A stretch of 64,000 nt of DNA from NCBI GenBank assembly GCA_963843465.1, contig CAWJKP010000001.1, positions 2,170,001 to 2,234,000 of the forward strand. The letters are read 5' to 3'. Both the position numbers and the translations under genes were made by a program. Origin of the DNA: CAWJKP01 sp963843465. Its GTDB lineage: Bacteria > Planctomycetota > Planctomycetia > Pirellulales > Thermoguttaceae. Positions within the stretch are counted from its first letter, which is position 1. Each line of letters begins with the position of its first letter. Below, in pieces: positions 45,769 through 54,519 of this stretch. Under the pieces are notes generated by a model that worked only from the letters and a program-made list of their open reading frames with translations, was not told the DNA's origin and did no database searches.

Positions 45769-46801
45769 ATGAAGATCCGCGTAGGATTAGTAGGATTGGG
45801 GGATGCCTGGGAGAAACGGCACCGGCCCGCTCTCCGCGCTGGGCGACCGCTTCGAGGTTCGTGCCGTTTACGACCAGGTGCGTCATCGGGCCGATCTGGT
45901 CGCCCACGAGTTCGAGGCGGCGTCGGTCGATGGTTTCCGGGCCTTGACCCGCCGCGAAGACATCGACGCAGTCTTGATTCTGGCCTCCCAGTGGTTCGCG
46001 TCCCTGCCGATCCTGGCCGCCTGCCGCTCGGGCAAGGCGGTCTACTTCGGCGCCGGGCTCGATCTCGACGCCGAGCAAGCCGAGCGGATCAAGCAGCGGG
46101 TAGCGGAAGCCGGCATTGCCTTCATGGCCGAGTTTCCCCGCCGGCAAGCCCCGGCCACCTTGCGGCTGAAGGAACTCATCGCTACCAACCTCGGTCAACC
46201 GCGGCTGTTGTTCTGCCACCGCCGCCTGCCGGTCGGCGACCGCAACCACGCCACCACACCGTCGGACAGGCGGTCCGCGACGCAAGAACTCGTGGAGCTG
46301 GTCGATTGGTGCCGTTACGTCGTGGGAAAAGAAGCCTGCTGGGTAACCGGCGTGATGTACGAAAACCGTAAGGCCAGCACCCAGGAAGACTACCAGATGA
46401 TGAGCCTGGGCTTCTGCGAGGGCGACGACCCCAGTGTCGGTCCGATCGCCCAGCTCAGTTGCGGCCGTTACATCCCCCAGCGCTGGCAGGAGGCGGTCAG
46501 CTACCGGCCCTTGGCCGCGCTCCAGGTTTCCTGCGAGCGAGGCATCGCCTTCGTCGATCTGCCCTCGACGCTGATCTGGTTCGACGAGGCCGGCCGGCAC
46601 CAGGAGTCGCTGGAAAGCGAGCGTCCCGTGGGCGAGCAGTTGCTCACGCAGTTCTACCGGGCCGTGACCAGCCTCGTCAGCAAGACCTGCGATCTGGAAG
46701 ACGCTTACCAGGCCCTCTGGATCACCGAGCAAGCCCGGCGAAGCCACCACGAGGGCCGGCGAATCCGTTTGCGAGATTTCCCGAAGAAGACGGAACACTA
46801 A
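45769..46801 (+). CDS. Gfo/Idh/MocA-family protein, frameshifted near its 5' end
   Basis: Begins at ATG 45769 (MKIRVGLVGLGDAWEKRHRP), a cytoplasmic Gfo/Idh N-terminus without Tat signal. At ~45836 the frame shifts by one base (or loses two) and continues as ALGDRFEVRAVYDQV to the stop at 46799. The C-terminal domain is recognisable but weak, and the usual EKP motif is replaced by FGAGLDLDAEQAE, so catalysis is doubtful even if the frame is restored. Function unknown; convergent with the secreted protein ending at 46828. Confidence 0.65.
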
Positions 46802-46827
46802 TCCTCGCTAATCTACACCCGATATTC

Positions 46828-48615
46828 TTACTTGCCACCGGCGGCGGACGTGAAGACCGCGATTTCCGCCAGCCCAATGTTCTGGGACCCGGGCTTCACG
46901 CCGGTTACGGTGAACTTCACCCAAGTGACCGTCTTGGGCTCGAAGGTGATCTCTACGCCCTGCGCCGCGTTGTCCGGCAGCGGTTGGTCCAGGGCGATCG
47001 ACGTGCCGTCGCTGAACTCCAGCTTGCCGCCGGTCACCTGGTCCAGCGGATTGGGCCGGTCGAAGAGCTGAATGCGGCGGATGGTCTGCGGGCGGTCCCA
47101 AGTAAGCTTGATCCAGGCCCCTCGCTTTTCGCCCTGGGACGCCCATTCCTGGCCCGTATCGCCCGGATAGCCGCCGACCCGGCCGTCGATCGCGCCTTGG
47201 GCGTGATAGCCGGAATGGGTCGAGCTGACTTCGACCTTCGCCTTGCGGGCGATGTTTTCCGGGCTATCCAGCGGATTGGCCGGGGGCGCCGCGGGCGTTT
47301 CGCCCGGGGAAAGCAGGCGCAACTCGTGCAGGCAGAGGCCGTAACGCCCGCCCGGCGGAGTGACCTTCAGGTGCATGCCGTTCCAGTCGGAGGCGAAGTT
47401 AGTCGAGTAGCAGAGCCAGAGGGTCTTGCCATCCCCGCGGATGAACTTCGAGGGGACGTTGAGAAAATAGCCCTGCTCGCCGAAATCCTTCATGTAGACC
47501 ACCAGCCGCCAGGGACCGGTGAGCTGGTCGGCCTCGAGGATGTAGGAGCTCATCTTCGCGCAGGTCGGCCAGCCGTCGGTGACGCACATCAGGTACTTCT
47601 TCAAGCCCGGGTCGTAGGTGGCCGTGGCGCAGCCCATGTTGTTGTTCCAGTCCAAGAGCGGGCTGATCTGGGAGAAGTCGCCGGTCCAAAGCGGCTTGCC
47701 TTGGGCGTCGTGCCCGGCGAAGAACTCGTACGCGGCCAGGTCGTTGATCGTCTCCGGGCTGGGAGTGACGCGGGCCAGGTAGACCTGGTCGGCGGTGATC
47801 CAGCTCAGGTTGGCGTAGCGCGGCTTGGGGTCGTTCTCTTCAGCGCCCATGCCCAGCAGGTACGCCTTGCCGTCGGGCGAGTGCTGGAGGTTCTTGCCGA
47901 AATCGACGAAGTGCGGGCAGCCCATCTTCACCGGGCCCATGAACTTCTTCGGCTCGGGGAAGAGCGATTTGGCAGGCGAAAGGGGCGAGGGGGTCCAGGT
48001 CTTGCCGTAATCGCGGGAGATGCGGAAGCCGGGCATGGGACCGAGCACCGGCCAGTTGTAGGTGAACCCTTGGTAGTTCACCGACCCCGCCGGTCCGAGG
48101 CAGTAGGTGCCGTAATACCAGACGCCGTTATAGACCAGGCTGCCGCAGGGGTAGCGGCCCTCGTAAGGCCGTGGGCTGGCGGGCTGGGGCGGGGCCGTGT
48201 TGTGAATGGTCAGCCGCAGCGGATCGTCGCCGATCAAGACGGCGTTGCCCGTGACCGCCCCGAGGCCGCCCGAGCCGGAGCCGACGCCGTCGGTCGTGCC
48301 GTCGGTCCAAGGCGAGTACTGGTTGCCGTCGGCGGCCCAGCAGGGATACCAGGTGTCGCCGCAGTGGTAATCGCTATGGACGCCGGTAAAGAGCACGCCT
48401 GTCAAGGTCTTCGAGGGCTCGAAAGGGCAGTCCTTCGGCGGCTGCGAAGGCCAGACCTGTGGGCCGGCCGGCGGCGCATCGACCAACCGCTGTTGGCCTG
48501 CCGCGGCAGCGACGGCGCGGTTCCACGCGTCGCAAGGCAACCCTGGCAGCAAGAGCAGCGCGGCGACCACCCAAGCGGCCGCGATCCGGATCGTGTGGTG
48601 TCTCTGGTGAGTCAT
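46828..48615 (-). CDS. Secreted beta-propeller glycosidase-like protein with C-terminal discoidin domain
   Basis: A 595-residue exported protein. ATG 48615 is preceded by GAGGAG and followed by a signal peptide (IRIAAAWVVAALLLLPG). Residues ~55-440 look like a five-bladed propeller of the DUF4185/GH43-like type (FRISRDYGKTWTPSP, YFLNVPSKFIRGDGKTLWLCYS). Residues ~465-590 form an F5/8-type-C-like carbohydrate-binding domain (KVEVSSTHSGYHAQGAIDG, WIKLTWDRPQTIRRIQLFD). Probably binds or cleaves an extracellular glycan. Catalytic residues were not assigned. Confidence 0.7.
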   Translation of the reverse strand: MTHQRHHTIRIAAAWVVAALLLLPGLPCDAWNRAVAAAAGQQRLVDAPPAGPQVWPSQPPKDCPFEPSKTLTGVLFTGVHSDYHCGDTWYPCWAADGNQYSPWTDGTTDGVGSGSGGLGAVTGNAVLIGDDPLRLTIHNTAPPQPASPRPYEGRYPCGSLVYNGVWYYGTYCLGPAGSVNYQGFTYNWPVLGPMPGFRISRDYGKTWTPSPLSPAKSLFPEPKKFMGPVKMGCPHFVDFGKNLQHSPDGKAYLLGMGAEENDPKPRYANLSWITADQVYLARVTPSPETINDLAAYEFFAGHDAQGKPLWTGDFSQISPLLDWNNNMGCATATYDPGLKKYLMCVTDGWPTCAKMSSYILEADQLTGPWRLVVYMKDFGEQGYFLNVPSKFIRGDGKTLWLCYSTNFASDWNGMHLKVTPPGGRYGLCLHELRLLSPGETPAAPPANPLDSPENIARKAKVEVSSTHSGYHAQGAIDGRVGGYPGDTGQEWASQGEKRGAWIKLTWDRPQTIRRIQLFDRPNPLDQVTGGKLEFSDGTSIALDQPLPDNAAQGVEITFEPKTVTWVKFTVTGVKPGSQNIGLAEIAVFTSAAGGK

Positions 48616-48678
48616 AGGATCGCTCCTCTAAACAGGTTCTTGACGGTTATCCAGTCGACCCAGGTGATCGGTAAGCCC

Positions 48679-48898
48679 ACGTCGCGTAGCGACGATGCGA
48701 CGGTAGCCGTGGGTTTTAACCCACGGAACGCGTGCCCCCACACCCTCCGTTCGTCGCGTAGCGACGATTGAAATCGCCGGCTTGCCCGATGGCACGTGGT
48801 TCGTTTTCAACCGTCGCTACGCGACGAGGGGCAACATTTCGGGCTCCGGCCCGTGGGTTAAAACCCACGGCTACCATCAAAACGTCGCTACGCGACGA
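48679..48898. repeat. Nested inverted-repeat element with TCGTCGCGTAGCGACGA units
   Basis: An inner pair, GGTAGCCGTGGGTTTTAACC (within 48702-48726) and its exact 25-bp complement (48851-48875), is framed and interspersed with four copies of the palindromic unit CGTCGCGTAGCGACG (at ~48681, 48751, 48811 and 48882), the last two inverted. About 220 bp in all. Confidence 0.85.
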
Positions 48899-48997
48899 AC
48901 TTGAAAAAAGTGGATAACCAGTGACTTCTTTCGCCCGGCGGGCGGGCGTTGGCGCAAGGGACAGTCTATCCTCCCAACAGCCTCGTCTCAATGCTCT

Positions 48998-49085
48998 CTC
49001 TGTAGAGAACGCCCCTTGTGCCGTTCCGCGAAGGCGATCGACGTTTATCTCGCCCCCGGAACGGGACAGAGGGCGTTCCCTCATG
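48998..49085. repeat. Inverted-repeat element, GTGGCGTTCCG family
   Basis: Diverged copy of the 43297-43385 element: arms ~48998-49028 and 49057-49085, with mismatches (TGTAGAGAACGCCCC against GGGCGTTCCCTCA). Confidence 0.75.
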
Positions 49086-49119
49086 GGTTTTGACGAACGA
49101 GAGAGGCATACTCGGCCAG

Positions 49120-49183
49120 TCGTAACCCGAAGCGTAAGCGAGGAAAAGCGTTGGCCCTCCCTCGCTTACGCTTCGCGCTTACG
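49120..49183. repeat. Non-autonomous REP copy related to the RAYT flanks
   Basis: Arms TCGTAACCCGAAGCGTAAGC (49120-) and its near-complement ending at 49183. The left arm and the following TTGGCCCTC match the left end of the transposase locus at 61109-61150, with GTAAGC in place of GTCAGC. Confidence 0.8.
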
Positions 49184-49385
49184 ATGTGGTGGGAGAGCGC
49201 ACGATTACTCAAGTTGATCGCCGAAACTCATCAGACGCAGACCCGAGACCCAGGTCCCAAAACCTAATCCAAAAAAAACCGGCCTGGGCATTGGACAGGG
49301 CGCGGCGCCCTTGGTTAAGATGGATGGCATTGTAGGTCTGGGGCGGGCTTGGCGATCGACGTACTTACCCTTGAGAAAGGAGCTA

Positions 49386-50636
49386 ATGATGCGGCATCGA
49401 AACGGCACACCGGCGAGGAGCTCCGGCTTGGCTGCCAGCCGGCGGGAATTCCTGAAGACCGCCGCGGCAACGGCGATGGTCCCTTACGTGATCACTTCCT
49501 CCGCGCTGGGCGCCAACGGCCGCCCGCCGGCGAGCGAGCGGATTGTCATGGGTGGCATCGGGATTGGCAATATGGGGGGTGGCGATCAGGGCTCCTTCCT
49601 GGGCCGCGACGACGTCCAGTACGTCGCCGCTTGTGACGTGAAGAAAGGGGTCCGCGATGCCTCCAAGAACAGGGTGGACGGGCATTACGGCAACAAGGAC
49701 TGCAAGGTTTACGACGACTTCCGCGAGCTGCTGGCCCGCAAGGACATCGATGCGGTCCACATCGCCACGCCCGATCATTGGCACGTGCTGATCATCATCG
49801 AGGCCTGCCGGGCCGGCAAGGACGTCTTCTGCCAGAAGCCCGAAACGCGGACCCTCCGCGAGAACCGGCTGGTCCGCGAGGCCGCGAAGCGTTACGGGCG
49901 GGTGGTCTCCGGCGGCAGCCAGCGGGTGCTGGAAGACTACCGGGGCGTGGTCAATCCGTGCTGGAGCGGCGAGCTGGGAACGATCAAGTCGATCAACGTC
50001 AACGTCGATCCGTTGTCGAAGCCCTGCAACCTGGGCGGCCAGCCGATCCCCGCGGGGCTGGATTGGGACATGTGGCTCGGTCCCGCGCCTTGGGCCCCCT
50101 ACCACGAGTTCCGCATCAGCGGCAGCTTCGCCATCAACGGCACGAGCTGGCGCTCCTGGAGCGACTATTCCGGCGGCGGCATGACCGACTGGGGCGCGCA
50201 CCATTTCGGCGGAGCCACCTTCGCCGTCGACGTCCGGGAGCTGGAGCCGGTGGAAGTCATCTACACCGACGACAAGCAGGGCAAGTTCCTCACCTACCGC
50301 TATCCCAACGGACTGCTCTTGTACCACAACCATCCCGGGATGGGCAACATGGCCGTCGTCGGCACGCCGGGCGAGAAGCGGGCGCCCAAGCCCGTGCCGG
50401 CCTACAAGGGCCAAGGCGGCATCGACGGCGACTTCATCTACTGCTGCAAGACCCGCGAGAAGCCCTTCCGCGACATCGAGCTGGCCACCCACACCATGAC
50501 CGTCTGCCATTTGGGACTGATCGCCTACGAGCTGCGGCGGTCGCTGAAGTGGGATACGGTCAAGCAGGAGTTCCCCGGCGACGAGGAGGCCAACCGCTTC
50601 CTGGATCGCGCCCGCCGCCAGCCGTGGGTGCTGTAA
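49386..50636 (+). CDS. Tat-exported Gfo/Idh/MocA-family oxidoreductase
   Basis: Oxidoreductase of 416 aa. AAAGGAG precedes ATG 49386 and a twin-arginine signal follows (SRREFLKTAAATAMVPY). NAD-binding motif GGIGIGNMGGGD; the EKP position is QKPETRTL, a common planctomycete variant. The substrate domain contains DWDMWLGPAPWAPYH and YSGGGMTDWGAHHF, typical of planctomycete members. Complete. Followed by two HEAT-repeat genes in the same direction, which may scaffold or regulate it (inference). Confidence 0.9.
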   Translation: MMRHRNGTPARSSGLAASRREFLKTAAATAMVPYVITSSALGANGRPPASERIVMGGIGIGNMGGGDQGSFLGRDDVQYVAACDVKKGVRDASKNRVDGHYGNKDCKVYDDFRELLARKDIDAVHIATPDHWHVLIIIEACRAGKDVFCQKPETRTLRENRLVREAAKRYGRVVSGGSQRVLEDYRGVVNPCWSGELGTIKSINVNVDPLSKPCNLGGQPIPAGLDWDMWLGPAPWAPYHEFRISGSFAINGTSWRSWSDYSGGGMTDWGAHHFGGATFAVDVRELEPVEVIYTDDKQGKFLTYRYPNGLLLYHNHPGMGNMAVVGTPGEKRAPKPVPAYKGQGGIDGDFIYCCKTREKPFRDIELATHTMTVCHLGLIAYELRRSLKWDTVKQEFPGDEEANRFLDRARRQPWVL

Positions 50637-50748
50637 GAGAAGGCGGAAGGATGAAGGATGAAGGAGGAGAACGGTAGAGTTCGCTGCGCGCGACCTACCT
50701 CACTCTAAGACCAAAGACCAAAGACCTTTTCGACATAAGGAACCTGAT

Positions 50749-51462
50749 ATGCAAGCTCAAGATTTGGACAAGGCCTTCGAGGCCCTGAAGACCTACGACT
50801 GGGGCACGGACCGCAAGAAGATGGACCCCATTGACGACGCCGTGGTCGCCACCTACGGCGATGCGGCCGCGCGGAAGGCGCTGGAGAAGCGCCTGGCGGC
50901 GGTGCTCGGCAGCGGCGCGTTGCGCTCGGCGAAGGACTATGTGTGCCGCACGCTGAAGACCATGGGGACGGCCGAGTCGGTGCCGGCGCTGGCCGCCTTG
51001 CTGCCCGACAAGGACCTCTCCCACATGGCCCGTTACGCCCTGGAGCGGATCCCCGCGCCGGAAGCGGCTGCCGCGATGCGCAGCGCCCTGCCGGGCTTGA
51101 CGGGCAAGCTGAAGGCCGGGGTCATCGGCTCGCTGGGCGTCCGCCGCGACGAGGCCAGCGTCTCGGCCGTGGCGGGCGCGCTGGGCGATGCCGACGCGGC
51201 GGTCGCCTCCGCCGCGGCTTGCGCCTTGGGAGACATCGGCACCCCCGAGGCGGCCAAGGCCCTGGCTCAGGCCGCCAAGGGCGCGCCCGAGGGCGTCAAG
51301 CTGGCTGTCGCCGACGGCTGCCTGGTCTGCGCCGAGCAATTGCTGGCCGACGGCAAGAAGGCGGAAGCGGTTGCCCTCTACAAGTCTCTGGGCGGCGAAG
51401 ACCAGCCGAAGCAAGTCCGCCTGGCGGCGACCCGCGGTCTGCTCTCGGCCGCCGGCAAGTGA
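50749..51462 (+). CDS. HEAT-repeat protein
   Basis: A 237-residue helical-repeat protein without signal peptide. It consists of five or so HEAT-like units of ~30 residues (ESVPALAALLPDKDLSHMAR, ASVSAVAGALGDADAAVASAAACALGDIG, EAAKALAQAAKGAPEGVK). Such solenoids bind partners and have no catalytic residues. It lies 112 bp after the Gfo/Idh gene and ahead of a second, exported HEAT protein. The upstream gap contains an AAGACCAAAGACC short tandem. Confidence 0.8.
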   Translation: MQAQDLDKAFEALKTYDWGTDRKKMDPIDDAVVATYGDAAARKALEKRLAAVLGSGALRSAKDYVCRTLKTMGTAESVPALAALLPDKDLSHMARYALERIPAPEAAAAMRSALPGLTGKLKAGVIGSLGVRRDEASVSAVAGALGDADAAVASAAACALGDIGTPEAAKALAQAAKGAPEGVKLAVADGCLVCAEQLLADGKKAEAVALYKSLGGEDQPKQVRLAATRGLLSAAGK

Positions 51463-51510
51463 GAAGGTCTGGACCGGGACCAAACGCGGTAACGGCCGTC
51501 GTCGAAGAGG

Positions 51511-51608
51511 CGTAGCAGAACTCGTGAGAGTTCTGAGCGAGAACGCTGCGAACGGCGGTCCTTGGCAGAATTCTCACGAATTCTGCTACGCGCGTAGCAG
51601 AATTACGC
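51511..51608. repeat. Inverted-repeat element with a third partial arm
   Basis: Arms CGTAGCAGAACTCGTGAGAG (51511-51535) and 51566-51590 agree at 23 of 25 positions; a third partial copy, CGTAGCAGAATTACGCG, starts at 51593. It lies between the two HEAT genes, directly before the GTG start at 51631. Confidence 0.8.
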
Positions 51609-51630
51609 GACTTGTTCGAGGGTTAGCAAC

Positions 51631-52843
51631 GTGGCGCTAGTGACAACTGTTTTTCGCGTGACGCTCTGCCTGGTCGTCGTGCTCGGCCTCGTCGGCGGGC
51701 TTCGGGCCGAGGAGGCCGCCAAGGCCGATCTCGTCAAGATGATCGTCAATCTGGTCAGCGACAAAGACCGCGACATGCGGACCTTGGGGCTTCAGCAAGT
51801 CCGCGATGAAGCCAAGGGCCCGGCCGCCACGAAGCAATTCGTGGACCTGCTGCCCAATCTGCCGCCGGAGTCGCAGGCGGGCTTGCTGGATGCCCTGGGC
51901 GGCCGCGGCGACCGCTCGGCCCGGCCCGCCGTTCTGGCGATGCTCAAGAGCGAGGACGGGCAGGTTCGGGCGGCGGCCGTGCGGGCCTTGGGCCCGCTGG
52001 GCCTGGCGGCGGACGTGCCGCTGCTGGCGCCCTGGTTGACGGCCGCCGGATCGGAGAAAGCGGCCGCCCGCGAAAGCCTCGCCCGCCTGAGCGGGCCGGA
52101 GGTGAATGCGGCCATGGTGGCCGAGTTGAAGCGGGCCAAGCCCGAGGCCCGCGCGGAGTTGCTCGGCGTGCTGGCCGCCCGCAAGGCCCGCGAGACCTTG
52201 CCCGTCGTTCCTCCAGTCCGCCGAGGATGATGATGCCGGGGTCCGCCTGGCGGCCCTGGCGGCGCTGCGCGTGCTGGCCGGCCAGCAGCAGGGCGTGGTG
52301 CTCGTGAGACTGCTCAAGGCGGCCAAGGGCGACCAGGAGCAGTGGCAAGCGGAGCAGGCTCTCTTGGCCGTCTGCGGTCGCGGCCGGGAAGCCTGCGTGG
52401 AAGCGATCCTGTCGGGAATGGCTGAGGCCGGGCCGTCGGCCCGCGCGGCCTTGTTGCGGGCGCTGGCCCGCTCGCGCGGCGGCAAGGCCTTGGCGGCGAT
52501 CGTCGCTGCGACGAAGGACCCACAGCCCGAGGTCTCCAAGGAGGCCCTGCGTCTCTTGGCCGCCTGGCCGGATGCGTCGGCCGTGCCGCCGCTGCGGGCG
52601 ATTGCCCGGCAGACGGAATCGCTGCGCGAGAACGTGGTGGCCGTGCAGGGTTTGATCCGCATGGCCAGTCCGGCGAAAGGCAAGCCGGCGGACGTGGAGC
52701 TTTTAGTGGAGGCCATGAAGCTCGCCCGGCGTCCCCAGGAGAAGCAGATGGCCTCCAGCGTCTTGCGGGCCGCTGCCGACTCGAAGGATCCGCCGACCCG
52801 CCAAAGGGCCCGGAAGGCGTTGGAGTCGTTGGGCCGGCCGTAG
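51631..52843 (+). CDS. Exported HEAT-repeat protein, frameshifted
   Basis: GTG start at 51631, then a signal peptide (VFRVTLCLVVVLGLVGGLRA) and HEAT-type repeats (GDRSARPAVLAMLKSEDGQVRAAAV, LGPLG). The first frame ends artificially after ~193 residues; at about 52205 the family-like sequence continues in another frame (LQSAEDDDAGVRLAALAALRVLA) to the stop at 52841. Joined, it would be ~400 aa of helical repeats. Probably a periplasmic scaffold; no enzyme motif. The 3' end meets a minus-strand gene across an inverted repeat. Confidence 0.7.
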
Positions 52844-52864
52844 CGTGGGTCGAGCGCAGCGGGT

Positions 52865-52956
52865 CCTTTGGAGTGCGGCGACTTGTCGCCGCTTTCCAAC
52901 CAGCACAAAGCATCCACGCGAATCGAAAGCGGCGACAAGTCGCCGCACTCCAAAGG
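52865..52956. terminator. Perfect inverted repeat between convergent genes
   Basis: Exact 32-bp arms (52865-52896 and 52925-52956, core GTGCGGCGACTTGTCGCCGC). It fills the gap between the exported HEAT gene and the minus-strand membrane protein ending at 52963, so it can terminate both. Confidence 0.8.
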
Positions 52957-52962
52957 GCCACC

Positions 52963-53433
52963 CTATCTTTCCTCAGGGCCCGCGGGCCGATGGTCGCGTT
53001 TCAGCGGCTCAAGGGCGCGGTGAACGAGCATGGCGAACAGGCCGCAAACGGCACACGCCGAAAGGTCGATGAACTGAAAAAGCAGGCCGCCCAGTGGATA
53101 GTCAAAGTTGGGGCCGCGGGAGATTGCCTTGGCAGCCGCAAATATTATCTGTCCCGCGATGCTGCCCCAAGAAGCCCCGCCGTCTCCAGACCCGATGAAG
53201 AAGGGCACTAAGGCCCCAATGCAAAACGTCCGCCCGTATCCTCGACTGCGAATCGCAGCGGTTACTAGGATAATCACGATTGCCAGTCTGAGGGTTGCGA
53301 TGGCAAGCCCTCGCAGTTCGTCGTTGTGAGTCGTCAGGCCCGGCAATACGAGGGCCATCACCAGCGCGACGATAAAGAACGTCGAGAGCCCGAATTGCAG
53401 GCGCCGGGACTTGGTGGGCGATCGTTCGTTCAT
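52963..53433 (-). CDS. Small membrane protein, unknown function
   Basis: Predicted 156-residue membrane protein started at ATG 53433 (MNERSPTKSRRLQFGLSTFF). The basic head followed by RLQFGLSTFFIVALVMALVL is a frequent opening of planctomycete membrane proteins. Four hydrophobic segments are visible (~18-34, ~45-63, ~70-85, ~120-140). No family recognised. An in-frame start at 53481 would add 16 residues. Confidence 0.6.
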   Translation of the reverse strand: MNERSPTKSRRLQFGLSTFFIVALVMALVLPGLTTHNDELRGLAIATLRLAIVIILVTAAIRSRGYGRTFCIGALVPFFIGSGDGGASWGSIAGQIIFAAAKAISRGPNFDYPLGGLLFQFIDLSACAVCGLFAMLVHRALEPLKRDHRPAGPEER

Positions 53434-53571
53434 GGGGCGACAGGATGATTGGACAAGCCGGATAGAGACAGTGCCAGCCAATGGCGCGCATTGTATCTCG
53501 CCCGAGGGAGCCTGGCAATCGCAGTCAAATTCGCTCGCGTCCGCAACCGGCAGAAGGAAGATTGCCCGCTA

Positions 53572-53601
53572 CTGTAGGCAGCGCCCTCTGTGGCGTTCCG
53601 G
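53572..53601. repeat. Single arm of a GTGGCGTTCCG-family element
   Basis: CTGTAGGCAGCGCCCTCTGT followed by GGCGTTCCGG matches the left arm of the element at 35682-35775. No right arm is present; the sequence runs straight into the promoter at 53606. Confidence 0.7.
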
Positions 53602-53605
53602 GAGC

Positions 53606-53634
53606 TTGTGACCGCGGCTCTGGGCTGGTAGAAT
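53606..53634 (+). promoter_or_regulatory. Promoter of the toxin-antitoxin pair, duplicate of the 54432 promoter
   Basis: TTGTGA (53606-53611), 17-bp spacer, TAGAAT (53629-53634). It is part of a ~50-bp segment (53598-53648) repeated with about 84% identity at 54424-54473. Confidence 0.65.
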
Positions 53635-53702
53635 TACCCGCTTGTTCCGCGGCCTCTTCGGCGTTGGCTATAATCAAAGGGATCGAGAAAACGGGAGGGA
53701 CC

Positions 53703-54005
53703 ATGGGCGAAACAAGACCTCTTCTGCCGGCCGAGAAGATTGCCGATTTTTGCCGCCGGCACCATATCCGCAAACTGTCGCTGTTCGGTTCCGTGCTGCG
53801 TGACGATTTCCGGCCCGACAGCGACATCGACGTGCTCGTGGAGTTTGAGCCGGGGCACACCCCGGGCCTGGCGTTCTTCGCCATGCAGGACGAGCTTTCG
53901 GCCATCCTGGGCCGGAAAGTCGATCTGAACACCCCCGGTTTCTTGAGCACGTATTTCCGCGACCAGGTGCTCAGGGAGGCGGAGGTGCAGTATGACGCGA
54001 CATGA
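53703..54005 (+). CDS. mntA: MntA-type antitoxin nucleotidyltransferase
   Basis: Small nucleotidyltransferase (100 aa) with GGGAGGG just before ATG 53703. The active-site pattern GS-x10-D-x-D is complete: Gly29, Ser30, Asp41 and Asp43 in LFGSVLRDDFRPDSDIDVLV. Antitoxins of this type inactivate the HepT toxin by adding AMP to it. The gene overlaps hepT by 14 bp, the usual arrangement. A longer frame upstream is open but has no start signal. Confidence 0.85.
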   Translation: MGETRPLLPAEKIADFCRRHHIRKLSLFGSVLRDDFRPDSDIDVLVEFEPGHTPGLAFFAMQDELSAILGRKVDLNTPGFLSTYFRDQVLREAEVQYDAT

Positions 54006-54354
54006 CGACGGCGCGCGGCTGCGGCACATGCTCGACCACGCGCGGAAGGCCGTGGAACTGGCATCGGGAAGAACCCGCGTCGACCTGGACGCCGACGAAC
54101 TTTTCCGCTTGGCCATGACCCGGCTGTTGGAGGTCATCGGCGAGGCGGCAACGCGCGTGAGCCCCGCCACCCGCGATCACCACCCGCAAATCCCTTGGCT
54201 GTCAATTGCCGGAATGCGCAATCGTTTGATCCACGGCTATGATGTCGTCGATTGCGACATCCTCTGGCGCGTGCTGCAAGAGGATCTACCCGCCCTGATT
54301 CCGCAATTAGAGCACGTTGTGGCTGGGTTTCCCGGCAAGGGGCAGTCCCCCTGA
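53992..54354 (+). CDS. hepT: HepT-type HEPN toxin
   Basis: HEPN-domain ribonuclease toxin (120 aa). The catalytic R-x4-H-x-Y motif is intact: Arg76, His81 and Tyr83 in MRNRLIHGYD, which is also the segment modified by MntA-type antitoxins. It overlaps mntA by 14 bp, so both are made together. HepT cleaves RNA (tRNA or mRNA) when free; this specificity is known of the family, not shown here. The whole module lies between two copies of a ~50-bp promoter segment. Confidence 0.85.
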   Translation: MTRHDDGARLRHMLDHARKAVELASGRTRVDLDADELFRLAMTRLLEVIGEAATRVSPATRDHHPQIPWLSIAGMRNRLIHGYDVVDCDILWRVLQEDLPALIPQLEHVVAGFPGKGQSP

Positions 54355-54431
54355 CGCCCACCAACGGCACCATCAACACGGCAACGAGATGCTCTGCGAG
54401 CACGTCAACTGCATTCTACTGGCCCGGGAGC

Positions 54432-54460
54432 TTGTGACCGCGTCTCTCGGTTGGTAGAAT
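54432..54460 (+). promoter_or_regulatory. Promoter of the beta-decarboxylating dehydrogenase gene
   Basis: TTGTGA (54432-54437), 17-bp spacer, TAGAAT (54455-54460), 59 bp before the GTG start at 54520. Same boxes and spacing as the promoter at 53606-53634. Confidence 0.65.
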
Positions 54461-54519
54461 CACCGGATTGTCCCTTTTCCCGCACAACAGCAACCTAGCA
54501 GGAAACGGAAACGTAAACC

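Larger units (their letters stand above)
48616..49385. other. Repeat-filled intergenic region
   Basis: The 770 bp between two divergent genes contain three different inverted-repeat elements in a row (48679-48898, 48998-49085, 49120-49183). I find no gene between them; the ~100-codon ORFs here are by-products of the repeats. Confidence 0.6.

Noticed and set aside
48628..49217. Several 60-120-codon ORFs in the intergenic region
   Set aside because: They are read from inverted-repeat elements and have no ribosome-binding sites or family resemblance.
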